Assembly (NCBI GenBank): GCA_004794785.1
Contig: SJOL01010112.1
Span: 30,483-94,482 of the forward strand
DNA length: 64,000 bases
Source of the DNA: Opisthorchis felineus
Taxonomy: Eukaryota > Platyhelminthes > Trematoda > Opisthorchiida > Opisthorchiidae
Reading direction: 5' to 3'
The position numbers and the translations under genes are program-made. The notes beneath the pieces are model-generated. The model was not told the origin of the DNA, searched no databases, and saw only the letters and a list, made by a program, of their open reading frames with translations. Of the stretch, positions 24,697-35,785 are shown one piece after another (the first letter of the stretch is position 1; each line of letters begins with the position of its first letter).

Positions 24697-25037
24697 CCTA
24701 GCGAGTCCGTTATCGGAAGCTTCTGTCGACTCAGTAGTTCGAGGTCCAACAGACAACACTGGTCCTGCCGCTGTTAGCTCAACTCAGCCGGAAGAGACGT
24801 CCGATTCCGTTCTGGAGCACTCCGATACATGTTTGTCGACCGCTCAGTTCGCACCGGATCATCATCACCTTGATGCACACGAAAATGGAACCAGCGACGA
24901 CCCGGACGTAACATCTTTCACAGAACCCCAGATGTCGGTGACAAATGGTGTGCATACTAATGGAACTGCTTCTCACTTTGATGATAACTGGGTTGAATAC
25001 GGTGATCTTTCTCCCTCAGCGAATTTCAAAGTGACTT
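24697..25037 (+). CDS. MAP1-like protein, exon D
   Basis: An acidic Ser/Thr/Asp-rich segment (L-S-E-A-S-V-D-S..., S-V-L-E-H-S-D, D-N-W-V-E-Y-G-D-L-S-P-S) with the same composition as exon C. The proposed acceptor (ccaatcaaag) gives the single base needed after exon C, making a Tyr codon. A nearby alternative (aagcctag, exon from 24703) would need an extra unseen exon to keep the frame. The donor gtaagt at 25038 leaves one base, which the next exon completes as Ser. The exon is well supported downstream; the exact 5' boundary is less certain. Confidence 0.7.
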
Positions 25038-25184
25038 GTAAGTGCCACAACCTATATAGTTTATTCATTTCTACGTTCGAGGCGTTCCTTTCGCTTGCTT
25101 CTTTGTTGTCATATGGGTTTTATTAAACCCTTGTTATCACCCTTCGCTTATTGTACTGTCTTTCGACGGTCTCTTTTGATGTAG

Positions 25185-25421
25185 CCGGCCTTACTGACGC
25201 TCAGGCACTTCGAAAATCGATGGAATTTAACGAACCGCAGCCGGCTGAGGATCCTCAACATACTCTTCACTTGACAAGCCCGGTGTCTGAATCCGGTAAT
25301 AGTGCAACTCTATTAGGCGAATCGCCCGTGAGTGAACTCCCAGAGCAGTTTGATCCTTTACTTGCCTGGGGAAAGCCACAAGGATTACCCGCACCTGTGG
25401 TTCCTGCCTCGACAACTAGAG
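25185..25421 (+). CDS. MAP1-like protein, exon E
   Basis: A 79-codon exon, separated from exon D by a 147-nt intron. The acceptor ...tgatgtag and phase fit exon D exactly. The product, GLTDAQALRKSMEFNEPQPA onward, is acidic and Pro/Ser-rich and contains F-D-P-L-x-A-W-G-K-P-Q-G-L-P; it marks the approach to the light-chain part. The donor gtgagc at 25422 leaves one G, completed as Gly by exon F 4 kb downstream. Confidence 0.78.
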
Positions 25422-27600
25422 GTGAGCGTTATGATACCCTTTAATTTAGTTGACCTTCTGTTGCTTGTCCAGTTTCTGTCACGCTTTTATTTCCGACACA
25501 CATAGCCTCTTCTGAGTTCTAAATACGTTCATTCCAACACTATTCTCTCTTCTAGCTTGATTCCCTAAGTCCTGTCGATATCAGTTTGGTTGTAGTGTTT
25601 ATCTGCGCAAGCTATTTTTCTCATTGGAATCAATGAGTACCTATCACCGTTGAGCAAATGGGGGAAGTACAGTGTGCCGGAATGTTAGTTGCTTGGTTGC
25701 GCTAATTGCTTGTTTACCAGGTGTTGATTGGTCTAATGGCCGTGCTTGGTTTTTATTGAACAGATGATGCACAATCAGATCAACATCTTGAGGGCGCACT
25801 TACTGTCGATCGACCTTATTAGATGGTTCAGTTTCTCAAACGCAGTGATACAGCGGTTTGTTGTACCATCCGCAATAGGAAGGAGAAAAGCTTCACTTGA
25901 CAGTCCCCTGAAACTTGCCAGAAGAGTGACTTGACGTGAATTGCTGGTTACTCTCCCGTGTTTGCCTTCAAAAAAAGAGAGCATTTTTTAACGTGATAAA
26001 TTATGCCAAAACAAAATAATCAAAACCTTGTTCTCAGTCAAGACACATGGTAGGACTGGCAACCAACACACCATATGTGAGTTGACTTTGGCATTCTGGA
26101 GTTATCCATCAGTTTAAAATTTTCGGAGCTGATAGTTCCCAGAGTTATACGATTCGGACCAGTTAACTCATCTGAATCGTTGTTAATTGACCGACATTGG
26201 TGCAGGGAGTGGGGGTGGGGGTTACTGCTCTCCTCGTTTCCAAATGACTGTTGTTACTCGAAGACTCGATTATACCAATTGTTTGTGATTGGAGACAGCC
26301 ATGGTTGTGAACAGATCCATTGACCGACAAGTCCTTTCGGCCTCTGCAATATAAGGAGAAAAATTACTCACCGGTACCAAATAGTGCAACTAGACTTGCT
26401 TTTGATGTAAACAGCGTTTTACTTCGCTCTGTAAAACACTGGTCAAAGATGAAGAGAACATTTTCTATTGTGTCATGTGACAAAAAGCATTGGTTTAGAA
26501 TTGAGCACGAAGAAATTCGCCCAATCTTGATGCGTGCTCAGTACTTTGGGCGATTCCCGAAACCTCAAACTCGAAGATCGTAATTTCGGTCTTTTGACCT
26601 ATTTGAACCTCCCATTCCTGCTGTCAAGGTCAAAGGACTGAAGTTTAACCGGTGTCGACTTATTTTCTTGAATCATCCCCTCAAATTCAACGGCTTTTGT
26701 TACGCCAAAGGAGAGCGGCCACATGATGGTGCTCAGTCGATGGCAGTCACCTTATCGATAATGGCAGCACAAGACAGCAGTCAACTTCATCACACCGCTT
26801 TTGTCCCCAGAGTAGTGTTTGTTCAGATACCAACGCCCGGAGGTTCGTATCTCTTCACATCGTGAGCTAGCTAGCTGACTGTGTTTTTGGTAGGATGGCG
26901 TCCAGTTGCCTGTTCACGACTCAATGAGACAACTAATCTCTGGAGTTCACGAACTCCCGAGATGACCAACAATTAGTCTTCTCATGTGTGGGAGTGTGTG
27001 GTTTTTTGGTATTATCTGCCTATTTTAAGCTATTTGAACCATCTACGGGGTTTGTTGTCAGTGTCGTTTTTCGAGGTACCACTTGTACGCCATGCGCTCG
27101 GTGACTTTTGGACTTTTATGTTGTTGAGTAAATGTTTTTTCTCACATCATAGCTTTAAATTTCTAAACTTTTCCAGGTTGAATGTTCAATGTGTCGTTGT
27201 CAGACCTGAGGCTGCTCTGAGAAGAAAGTGGGATAGACTGATCGGGTAAAGGAAAACTTTTCTGGCAGTCCTGTTTACGGTCGTTTGACAACCCCCACAA
27301 TACTAGTATAAGGAGAAAAGCCCTTCGCTGTGAAACCGTTTGTTAGAAAAATAACGGCTGAACACTTACAAACTATTGGACAGGAAAGTAAACGTCTCAT
27401 ATGCACATAGTTTCTAAAAACTGAACATTCTCGCGCGTCTTCTTGGACTTTCATGGGTATTCATTGACTATCACGCAATTGTAAACGAACTCTGGAAAGC
27501 AGTTCCACAAGTTCCGCAATAAGCCTTACCTTCCATTAGACGCTGGGCGGATCTTCGGGAAAACCACAGACTACTCGCATGATTCATCAGTAGTATCTGC
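25422..27600 (+). other. MAP1 intron E-F, first part
   Basis: No gene, RNA or known element is recognised. Several open frames (25.7-27.2 kb) lack family similarity and in-phase splice sites and are treated as intronic noise. Confidence 0.65.
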
Positions 27601-27745
27601 CGTTACACTTAAGTGCGCTGAAGATGTCTTCTCGAATGGTGACGAAACGTTTGAAAACCAATTGTCAAGCTCGGCGAACAAATCAACAGTCAGCTGATCG
27701 ATTACCAACTAGTACCGAGGTCATTCCATCATTCTGCTTACCGCA
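27601..27745 (+). repeat. Dispersed repeat family B, copy 2
   Basis: It contains GGTGACGAAACGTTTGAAA and then GCTCGGCGAACAAATCAACA, the same order as at 7.33 kb and 42.2 kb. The upstream CTGAAGATGTC and the GACGAAAC motif faintly recall a hammerhead core, but the stem II geometry is off by one base, so I do not call a ribozyme here. Confidence 0.6.
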
Positions 27746-28364
27746 CGGGGATATTGGGACAGGTTCTCACTCTGGTCATGACCGAGTATTGCGTGGCGGA
27801 TATCGTTAGCCAGACCGTTCTCACAAATAAAGATGGTTCATATCCGTCATGCTACACTGGATCACAAACTGCTGTCACGAAGCCGCACGAGGCGGACCAT
27901 TATGATGTCAGTTAAACACAGATGATGCATCCCTTTTTCCTTTCTCTTTTCCTCAGGGGAGGTTTTATGGCGGCGTGTAGAGCATTATCGTTCCCGTTAC
28001 TTCAGGAACATACTGATGTTCATTGAACCTCACAGCCATATCAGAGTGGGATTTTATTGACAGTGGCAAAACTGGGGCCTGTGGCCATGTGGGAACTCTT
28101 TTGGTGATTGTGTATGTTTCAGAGAGACGGACAAAAGTAAATTCAGTTTGAAAAATGAGCCTTCGAGTAGACTTACCGCTTGTGAGTATCTGCTTTGTTT
28201 GGCCTTGCTGTTCATCGGTGCTGAGCTCATAACCACAAGCCAAAGGATATTGTGACCCCTTTCATTCGTGCTCGTCTGAATAGCCCCGTTGAGGGTGGAA
28301 GGCCCTGTATGGCTGTAGTGTGTTTGATCACATTGACGGGCAACCGCGTGTGCCTGATAAGCGG

Positions 28365-28560
28365 TTTAATTTATGAAGGAAACTACCCACAAGGTTGCTG
28401 AAAACTCTTCGACAGCCCACGACCGGTTTCGCCCTTCTTGGGGCTCATCAGGTGGGCGCAGTCCCCGAGTTTCCGTCAACCTTATGTTCTACTTGAACCC
28501 AAATTGGACTGATTTCGACAACTACACTCATTTGCATGCGAAGCCAAAACTGAAGTAGAG
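28365..28560 (-). mobile_element. Retrozyme-like repeat carrying an intact hammerhead ribozyme
   Basis: A partial unit of the dispersed 294-bp repeat. Its minus strand holds a complete hammerhead ribozyme (listed separately), flanked by the family's common sequences: on the + strand, AAGGTTGCTGAAAACTCTTC on one side and CCCCGAGTTTCCGTCAACC on the other. Related units lie at 43.5, 43.9, 52.5, 52.9, 59.6 and 60.2 kb. A self-cleaving ribozyme in a short dispersed, tandem-prone unit is the hallmark of metazoan retrozymes. No protein is encoded, so movement would depend on another element's reverse transcriptase. This copy is antisense to the MAP1 gene. Confidence 0.75.
28415..28457 (-). ncRNA. 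Hammerhead self-cleaving ribozyme, all core positions intact
   Basis: Read 5' to 3' on the minus strand: GCCCAC (stem I, 28457-28452), CUGAUGA (core, 28451-28445), GCCC (stem II), loop CAAGAA, GGGC (stem II), GAAA (core, 28430-28427), CCGGU, then C at the cleavage site (28421), and GUGGGC (stem I, 28420-28415). Stem I pairs 6 of 6 and stem II 4 of 4. A three-base extension of stem I (GAC with GUC) is possible beyond a small internal loop. Stem III is the palindrome ACCGGU. It cannot make a good hairpin by itself but can pair between two copies, as in the short-stem-III ribozymes of newt, schistosome and Penelope elements, which work best as dimers. Cleavage is expected between 28421 and 28420. 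The activity is inferred. Confidence 0.87.
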
Positions 28561-29464
28561 TTGGCACGATCTTTTCTATTTGCATCGAACAAGTATTCAA
28601 CACTTGTTGTCCATCAGTCTTGCCAAAGTTTCACTCCGGCGTTTACGCTTTCTTTCCAAGAGAGAGATATCACTACCCTAAGAAGTCCAAAACATTGTTC
28701 CATGTCAGCTCAGACTTGTTTCTGCCTCCTCAGGCGAGACCAGCCACTCACGAGAAGTCACAATCCCTTTTCCACTGTGGAAAATGTTTGTCCAAGAAGG
28801 CTGAGCTAAACGAAGTGCTTCTTCCTCTGTTCTCTCTGCGTTTATTTTGATAATACATACTCATTTTCGCCCAAAAATGCTACTGTTTTACACGTTTTCT
28901 AAAGTACACCATTTTCTAGTGCGTCGCAAGCTGTAAATATAACTACAAAAGCTGCAGTTTGTCACAGTGTCTACGACAATCATGGAATTTCTTTCTATCA
29001 TGTGAGTCCAGTCCGCATTGAGAACCGTCAGTAGTGTGTTTCTGGCGAATCATGTCTGCAGTATTTCGATATGAGTTCGAACATCATATTCATTAGTTAC
29101 AATCGACCAGTATTTTGGTCGATCATCCTCCACAGCGTAATTCGTATCATGCGACGTGACGCTGACTGGGTGCTTGAGTGATGTGCTTGGAAAAAAACAT
29201 CCCACTACGTTAAATGAAACCTAGCCAACCCGTACGGCTATGGAGGTGTTTTAAGCTATAACCCGCGAGGTCTTGGGTTTAGATGGCCTTCGGGATTCTC
29301 TGAAGGCGACTTTATGCTGATCCGAATTTGAAGTAAGACGGGTGTACGTTGCTTTGTGGCCTTTTGCTGTTGACTGAATCTACCTAGCTGGAAAAGGTAT
29401 ACTATTGGATCAAGCCCAAATACTTCACCTAATTCCGTCGTATTCTCCCCTGGCTTTTATTTAG
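28561..29464 (+). other. End of MAP1 intron E-F
   Basis: Non-coding. A segment near 29240-29360 (AGCTATAACCCGCGAGGTCTTGGGTTTAGATGG) has a weak tRNA-like look but no second copy was found. The intron ends in a pyrimidine-rich acceptor (ggcttttatttag). Confidence 0.6.
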
Positions 29465-29557
29465 GCGCAATTACGAAGACAGCTGCCCCTACTCGATCTA
29501 CCCCCTCCGGTCGGCTCGGAATAGCCTCGAAGAGCCAGGCACCAGCCTCGGCGAAAT
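29465..29557 (+). CDS. MAP1-like protein, exon F (short basic exon)
   Basis: A 93-nt exon with a strong acceptor (ttttatttag) and donor (gtgagt). Its phase matches exon E in and exon G out. The 31 residues are basic and Ala/Pro/Ser-rich (A-I-T-K-T-A-A-P-T-R-S-T-P-S-G-R-L, then A-S-K-S-Q-A-P-A-S-A-K), unlike the acidic region before. In MAP1 proteins a basic stretch sits just before the conserved light-chain C-terminus and adds microtubule binding, so this position fits. Confidence 0.83.
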
Positions 29558-30884
29558 GTGAGTAACCGTTTGTTTTTAACTGCCATTGCGTTGCGAAACC
29601 TTGTCAGGCACTGGGTCGATCCTATTTGCACACGTCCACATTTTTTCCGTCTAGACTATACTAGTTTCCATGGTTATCACTTTCGCCAGAAATACACGTG
29701 TATGCAAATGTCCCAACGGATTTGCTTGATCTTATGTGATTTTCAACAGCCACTCCGCGAACGAAGCAGAGTAAGCATTTCCTTCATCACAGTGGTGTGT
29801 CTTGTTATATCCTCTGGTCTGGTGCCGCCCAAAACTCCCCTCTTCCACGTGTTTGTATGCAAACCAGCATCGTATGTGGTATTATGAATATATTTATCGT
29901 CTTTCCATACTTTTTGCAATCTAGGTACAAGCCTTTATTTGTAATTGATTTGATTTGGGTCGTTTTTCACTCTTCGAATGGTTAAGCCGGTGGTACTCGA
30001 GAGGTGTTTATTGGCTAATCATTGGCTTCACGTTTGCTTTGCTTGGCACCAACTGCCTCTGATCCGTATAGTTCTGTGTTCCCTTCTATCCCATCTGAAC
30101 CTTGGCATCAGATGGCTTTACCCGTGTTCTTCTGAAATGAGACTTTCCTTCGATAGAAGTGGTCATGATGCATATCTGTACATACTAACTTTTCACATGT
30201 TGGATTGTTCGACAGTTGTTTCAAACTTTCGTGAATTTTAGCTATCAGTACATTTGAACCCAACAGTAGGACTCATATAAAATCAAAAACTAACTCTTTG
30301 CCCCAAAGAATGTGCAACCTGCGTTTTCTCACACGTACCTGTCAATAATGTGTTGTTTCTCCATGCCCATCTGAATTGTTTGTAGCAATGGTTGGCATAA
30401 CACTACCATGACAACGATTACGACTTTCCCTCCCTTCTCACTGTGTATCCATTTTGCTAACTGTGTCAATTAGATGTGAGATCTGTCAGTTAGTTGTCCG
30501 GGAATGCGTTCGATTGACCAATACTCATCAACTGCAGTTGCTTTGATTTGGGAAACAAAACTCATCAGTCCTAATGTCCCGTTATCGTTCTGTACCAATT
30601 AGGTTTCTCTGGTTTATCAGTTTCGGCTGTCATCTTCAGTATCGTCCGGTTTTGGTGAGCAGAGAGGACTAGGAAGCTGTGGGTGATCTGAGGGGATGTA
30701 GTTTCCAATAGCCAACAATACAACAGATGGTGACGGCAGGATATCTATGTTCCCTGCTCTACTGTCTTGTTGGTGACATACCGTCTGAGCCCGGCAACTA
30801 ATACTTACCGGTCCTTTACTCAGGTAACAATAACGAAGCTATGAAAGCTTAGCGACTGGAACTAAGCTAGAAGATGGCTTGCTG
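29558..30884 (+). other. MAP1 intron F-G, first part
   Basis: No coding similarity is seen in the open frames at 29.6-30.2 kb; I see nothing else that can be supported. Confidence 0.65.
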
Positions 30885-30889
30885 ACGGT

Positions 30890-31210
30890 TGTGCAACTTC
30901 TGTGTCGATCCTTGGCTTCCTGCTCCGCCCACTGTGGTACATCAAAAGGCACAGTAGCTGGAGACAGCTCTTTTCGGAGACAAAGGAAGATTATTACTGT
31001 ATTTATAGGGTTGTCACAGAATACTCCACATCTAAGCATCGAGCTATAGATGTTAGATCCGGATTGGCTGACATTTCGACCAATCAAGCGATGCCTTCGT
31101 TTGGTCTGTAGCCCGCATGTGACGCATCCGTTCAACCGACGTGATGTTCGATTATTAAGAGTGGCTGGCCTCCGGACACATTGGCAGTGCGTTTTGACAA
31201 TGACTGTTGG
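30890..31210 (+). repeat. Dispersed repeat family D, copy 1
   Basis: The segment shares long collinear blocks with 38535-38870: GGAGACAAAGGAAGAT, TCACAGAAT, TTGCTGACAT/ATTGGCTGACAT, GACCAATCAA, TAGCCCGCA, GACGCATCCGT/GACACATCCGT, and GAGTGGCTGGCC/GAGCGGCTGGTC. The two copies are in direct orientation 7.6 kb apart and have diverged. It could be part of an LTR or of another retroelement; no coding part was found. Confidence 0.7.
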
Positions 31211-31622
31211 AAAAGAAAATCAACGACCACGATGCATGAATCTGCTTAGTACTACGTTTATTTGCTTCAGTAAACATCACTTCTGATCTGAGCACTTCAT
31301 GGTCGCTCTATTCTGACTTAACTCATGATGACTTTTCTATTTTCAAATGGTTTGTTTGTAGCTTGCATGCCTTCAGTCTTTTGCAAATCGGTGGGTGTTC
31401 AGCTCCCCCAGGTCATTTGCTGTCAGTGCAGCAACAGGGGGCGAACGTGTTTAAGTCTTCCTGCCGTGCCGGGATAGTGTAGTGAGGCAAACATTTGTAA
31501 GTACACGGGGCGATCGATTCCTGATTCGAACCTCACCGCACTTGGAACTGGCGACGGTATTGGGATAAAAACACCTGCGCACTACTTTACTGTCTGTAAG
31601 TAGTTATATATATACATAGTAG

Positions 31623-31623
<1 letters not shown>

Positions 31624-31664
<41 letters not shown>
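31624..31664. repeat. (TA)n microsatellite
   Basis: About twenty TA dinucleotides in a row, with a shorter interrupted (TA) tract just upstream at 31605-31614. It lies inside a MAP1 intron. Confidence 0.97.
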
Positions 31665-31668
<4 letters not shown>

Positions 31669-34615
31669 AAACTCTCCCATCGGAAGACCGTATGAAGGCT
31701 CTTGTGAACATTTGTTGGCCTCTTTAAATCAGGATACACTGTGCCCGATGCCTTATCTGGTCTTTAGCAGCTGTAAGACGGCTTTGCTGCAACCAGTCTT
31801 ATCATAATCCTAAGCCCACCTCTTTTCTACAGGAACTGATTCAGTATCAGTGAGCAGCACAGTTGTTTGCTTTGTTTACCTCACCCTGTTTTATACAAAA
31901 ATAGAGCTGGAAGCATACGAACCTCTTATCCAGTTATCCATCGCAGTGAGATGGAAAATGTTCCCCATGTTACACTGAAAGGTCACTCTTTTGGGGCTCT
32001 ACTCATTTGGGTATGTAAACCCCCTTAAGGTTCAGCATACTGTTCAGAATGCGTAATGGCAGTTGGGTTTGCTCGTATCTCCCGTGACGATAATGGTTCT
32101 TGGAATTCACAAACGTGATCCTCGTTGAGAGGATCCCTGTAGATCTGCAGTCTTGGAACTACCCCAATTGCCGCCTGCATAAATTGAGCAAGGGAGTAAG
32201 GTGGGAAACATCTGGCTGAAGCATAGGAAGAACTCAGCTGATTAGCATGGATATGCTATTCAGCGGAGCAGAGATCGACACCCACGGTTTTCCGCATTCG
32301 CTTCAATATCGTTTTTCGACCTACATGCATCTAGGTTGAATGAGCAATGGTGACACAGAAGAGACTGGAAGTAATCGGGGAGAACCAGATGAAAATAGGC
32401 AACAAAAACACATTAATGTGGGATGGTGATGTGAGGAGATTTGGTAATGTTCAATCGAGATTTCGTCCTGTCAGTGAAGCCAAGCTATGCTGAAAAGCCG
32501 AGAAACACAGTGCAGCTGTTTGATCCTTGTTGGGAATGATCAGCAGTGTGCATCCTACGAAACTCAGAGAGTTTCGACCTGGCGACCTTCCTACAAATGG
32601 TTGAACACTTAAACGTTTGGCCACGAGCGGCTGATCAGCAGTGTGATTAGCTCTCGACGAGATTTTGTCAGTGGGGTATCAGGTAAAAATCAGTTGATCC
32701 GGTTGCAAAGTCAAGCATCTTGCTGGGGAGATGTCTATTTGTGCAACCAGTGGATTGGAAGTACAATAGAACCCATTTCTGAAGCTACATCGCGTGACGC
32801 GTATTATCTTCCGTTGGTATCCTATTTCGTTTCAGTACGCAGTGATTTCCGTTCTAACCTGGATTGCTTGCTTCTCCTTTATCTAAATTCATCCCGCTTC
32901 CCCATAAATCTCTGCTCAACTCTCTCCCTCTCTCTATTGTATGCATCAACTGGGTAGTCCGCGTGAGAAGACGCGATTTTCTCACGCATAATGGCCGTTT
33001 GCGTGCTGAGTACGCAAACGACTTGCGGTTAACACAGCCACATGCACACTGTCCCAAGTTTTTGTCAAGCCCCCTTGCCGTTATTTATACGACGGCGTTT
33101 GCGGTGGGTTGGAATTCCCAACTCGCTAGAATATCAACCGGCCAAACGCTTTCAGGAGATAGTTGAAACGTCTTTCTAGTCTAAAGCTTACCTACTGTTC
33201 TAATTTTTGGACGCAACGATTTATTCAAGCAAACTAGCTTCAAAGTGCACAGGTGGAAGGAAACGTTCGTCGTTCGAACCGACTGGTGGTATTGATTTTC
33301 ATTCGGAAATTTTAAAGACCATTCAGCCTGCGCGAAAAATACTGAAGTCCGTTGCGCATATGCTTCATACTTGGCAATCCAACTGGACTTTTAAAAAACT
33401 CATTGAATCCTCAATCCTTTAATTACGGCAATTTGATCAGTAGGCTACTATGGGTTACATGCGGGATATAAAGCGCTGCTCTTTGTTCACTAGATGAAAA
33501 CAATCGTTATTGATTGGCTGTGCACGCTTTCGCACTGTCCCTTTCTATCAACTCGCTCGTCGATATATCCAACATTTCTACTTATAGCTTGTCAGTCATC
33601 TTTTGAGAATTTCTTTCAGCTTTTCTCGCATCACACTGGCTTTGCGTCAGCGCTGATAATTTGAAACTACCGGGCAGAATGTTCGCATTCTCGCATTTCA
33701 GGATGTTTTTATCGATTATCGATTATACCAAACCAAAGTCATATATGCATGTTAATAGTGTTCACCACTGTTTTCCTGTCGATGATAACGGTGGTGCATT
33801 TCAGACCATACTGTCGCTAATTTCATTTTCGTAATTATCCTTTCTTCTTGGAGTTTCATTCATGATTGTCTTTCTAGTAAATTAATTTTTAATCGGAACA
33901 GGATGGCATTTCAAAGGCTTGAGTGTGTGTGTGTGTGTGAGGGGGGGTGATTTTGGACATCAGTTAATGGAATACTGATCGTTGGTCTGATTAACCTGAT
34001 GTTCATGAATCGTTCGACTTTCATCTCCACCATTTTGTACAGATTTTATTGTTCTTCGCTCCAGTCACTACACCAGACCTATCTGTCATTGATGGCAGAC
34101 GTGTGGCTAGGACGTGTTTTTTGTCATGACCAGACTGGGCAATTCTACGCAGGTTCCGAAAAGGGCCGATTGCACCGTTTACACGTGTAACAGTTGTTGT
34201 ATTTCGTTTCCCGCTACACTCACACACTGCCGATCAGACACGTATGCGTCCAAGACTCTTGAAACTTATAGTTCCCCATCCTTCCTTGATTATCCACCCT
34301 ACGCAGAATAGGCATAGCGATCAAAGAGAGACCTGACAAATAATTGTCCAGCCAAGTGAAAAATTGTTATGTTAATTCGCCTGGTCGTGCCTATCCTGAG
34401 AGCCTGCTTTTTCAGCTTGTCTTGCAACAGACATTGATCTTACCACATAGTGTTAGTGTTCCTCAGGCCGATGGCTTTAAAGTCAAGATTCTGTTTCTTA
34501 TCAGTTTACTGCTCTAACTGTCGGAAAATTTACCTGGTTTCAAGACTGTTCTTAATTGTTGTATAAATAAGTCCTGCTCTGTCCACCGTACTCTGCGGTT
34601 ATTGTGCTGATGGTT
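31665..34615 (+). other. MAP1 intron F-G, middle part
   Basis: No genes are recognised. It includes a pyrimidine-rich stretch near 32.93 kb, a (GT)8 tract followed by G7 at 33923-33947, and several TATA-like words (for example TTATTTATACGACGG at 33081) without an adjacent coding region. The open frames have no family similarity. Confidence 0.6.
33923..33947. repeat. (GT)8 plus G7 tract
   Basis: Eight GT units, one A, then seven G residues, read directly. Confidence 0.95.
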
Positions 34616-34619
34616 TCGC

Positions 34620-34745
34620 TGTTGAAGTATAGGCGACCTTTTATGGCCATCCGAAACAATATCCACAAGACGAGCGTGCGTGATCAGCCGTTTGTTTGTT
34701 TGGTGACCTGGGCAATTCGATTGCAAACGCTTCATCACCAATCAA
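34620..34745 (-). repeat. Dispersed repeat family B, copy 3 (inverted)
   Basis: The minus strand reads GGTGATGAAGCGTTTGCAA and then AGGTCACCAAACAAACAAACG, a diverged form of the family B order at 7.33, 27.6 and 42.2 kb. The orientation is opposite to the other copies. Confidence 0.45.
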
Positions 34746-35578
34746 GGTGACTTCATCACTGCGTTGTTTGCGTGTGAGGTGGAGCGTAGCGGCTGTGTTG
34801 AGTAGCGGTGCGTGTGTGTTAGTTACGTGCTGTTAGCCGGGAATGACCTCCGATCACGACTGGTTGTTCAGTCGGGCAGTTCTATTGATTGGTCCGTTAT
34901 CCCATGTTTTGATTGGACAGTGACCACTTGACCTTTGAGCTTGGCCTCCCCGGCTCTCGCCCGTATGGTCGGTGCTCAAGTGTATGTGAAGAATAACACG
35001 TAGAACAGAAAGTACCTATCTGACCCTACCGGGCAACAGTTAAACAGTCTACGACACCTTACCAAAACACCTAGTGGATTCCAACTGCGCTGGAACACTG
35101 GATACATTCCGGATCTTTGGACGTCAAGAGCCCCCCACTATCTTCCGCTAGGTGGAGGCGATGATCATAAAACGACAGAAACCGCACGTATGCATTTAAT
35201 ATAAAACGCAGCATGGTAGGCTAATGGACTGATCATCAAGGTTTCCACCTTTCCTTCGCCTTATATTTTATTTATCACCGTGGCTTCCTGTTTGGTGACC
35301 CTACTCAAGGTTCTTTCGTTGTCGTACCCAGTTGGTAAACAGTATAAATTTCGTTTTAACACCTTCCATGCATTCCACTCCTTGTTTCTTGCTCTTACGT
35401 GATTTGATATTTACTGAAATCTCCCTACATGAATAGCGGAAAGAGATATCGCGAAGTATATGAGCTTACATAGTTGTACGTCAAGCTTTCGCTTATTTAC
35501 AATGATCTTTATAAAGTTCAATGCTCGCACCCACAAAACAACGTCAGCATATTCAATCGAATTTATTTCTGGTTACAG
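34746..35578 (+). other. End of MAP1 intron F-G
   Basis: A GC-richer segment (34.75-35.15 kb) with two inverted CCAAT boxes (GATTGG at about 34896 and 34911). It might be a mobile-element control region, but no coding partner was found. The intron ends in ...tttctggttacag. Confidence 0.55.
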
Positions 35579-35785
35579 CTGCAACTCCACCCGTGCTGCC
35601 ACCTGGCCCGCCAGTTTTCCTCGATTTGATTTGGGTTCCAACCTATCTTCCTCGCGTCCCACATGAAATGGCTGTGGAGTTCTTCAGTCGTGTCCGGGCG
35701 CGTACCTATGTTCTTTCCGGTGAGGCACTGCATCCGATGATTGGTGAAGCGCTGTTGGAGGGCAAGTCCAAGTGGGGTCCGCATG
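35579..35785 (+). CDS. MAP1-like protein, exon G (conserved light-chain C-terminal domain, part 1)
   Basis: One of the clearest MAP1 signatures. After a Pro-rich lead it reads FLDLIWVPTYLP, then EFFSRVRARTYVLSGE, and E-A-L-L-E-G-K-S-K-W. In the family the same block is Y/V-D-L-x-Y-I-P-N-H, E-F-F-x-R-V-R-x-x-Y-Y-V-V-S-G and D-A-L-L-E-G-K-A-Q-W. In vertebrates this domain sits at the end of the light chain and takes part in actin binding and heavy-light chain interaction. The incoming phase gives Ser with exon F. The donor gttagt at 35786 leaves one G, completed as Asp by the last exon. Confidence 0.93.

Noticed and set aside
27610..27655. Hammerhead ribozyme in repeat family B
   Set aside because: CTGAAGA and GACGAAAC are present, but stem II cannot pair G10.1 with C11.1 without shifting a base, and no stem I partner was found.
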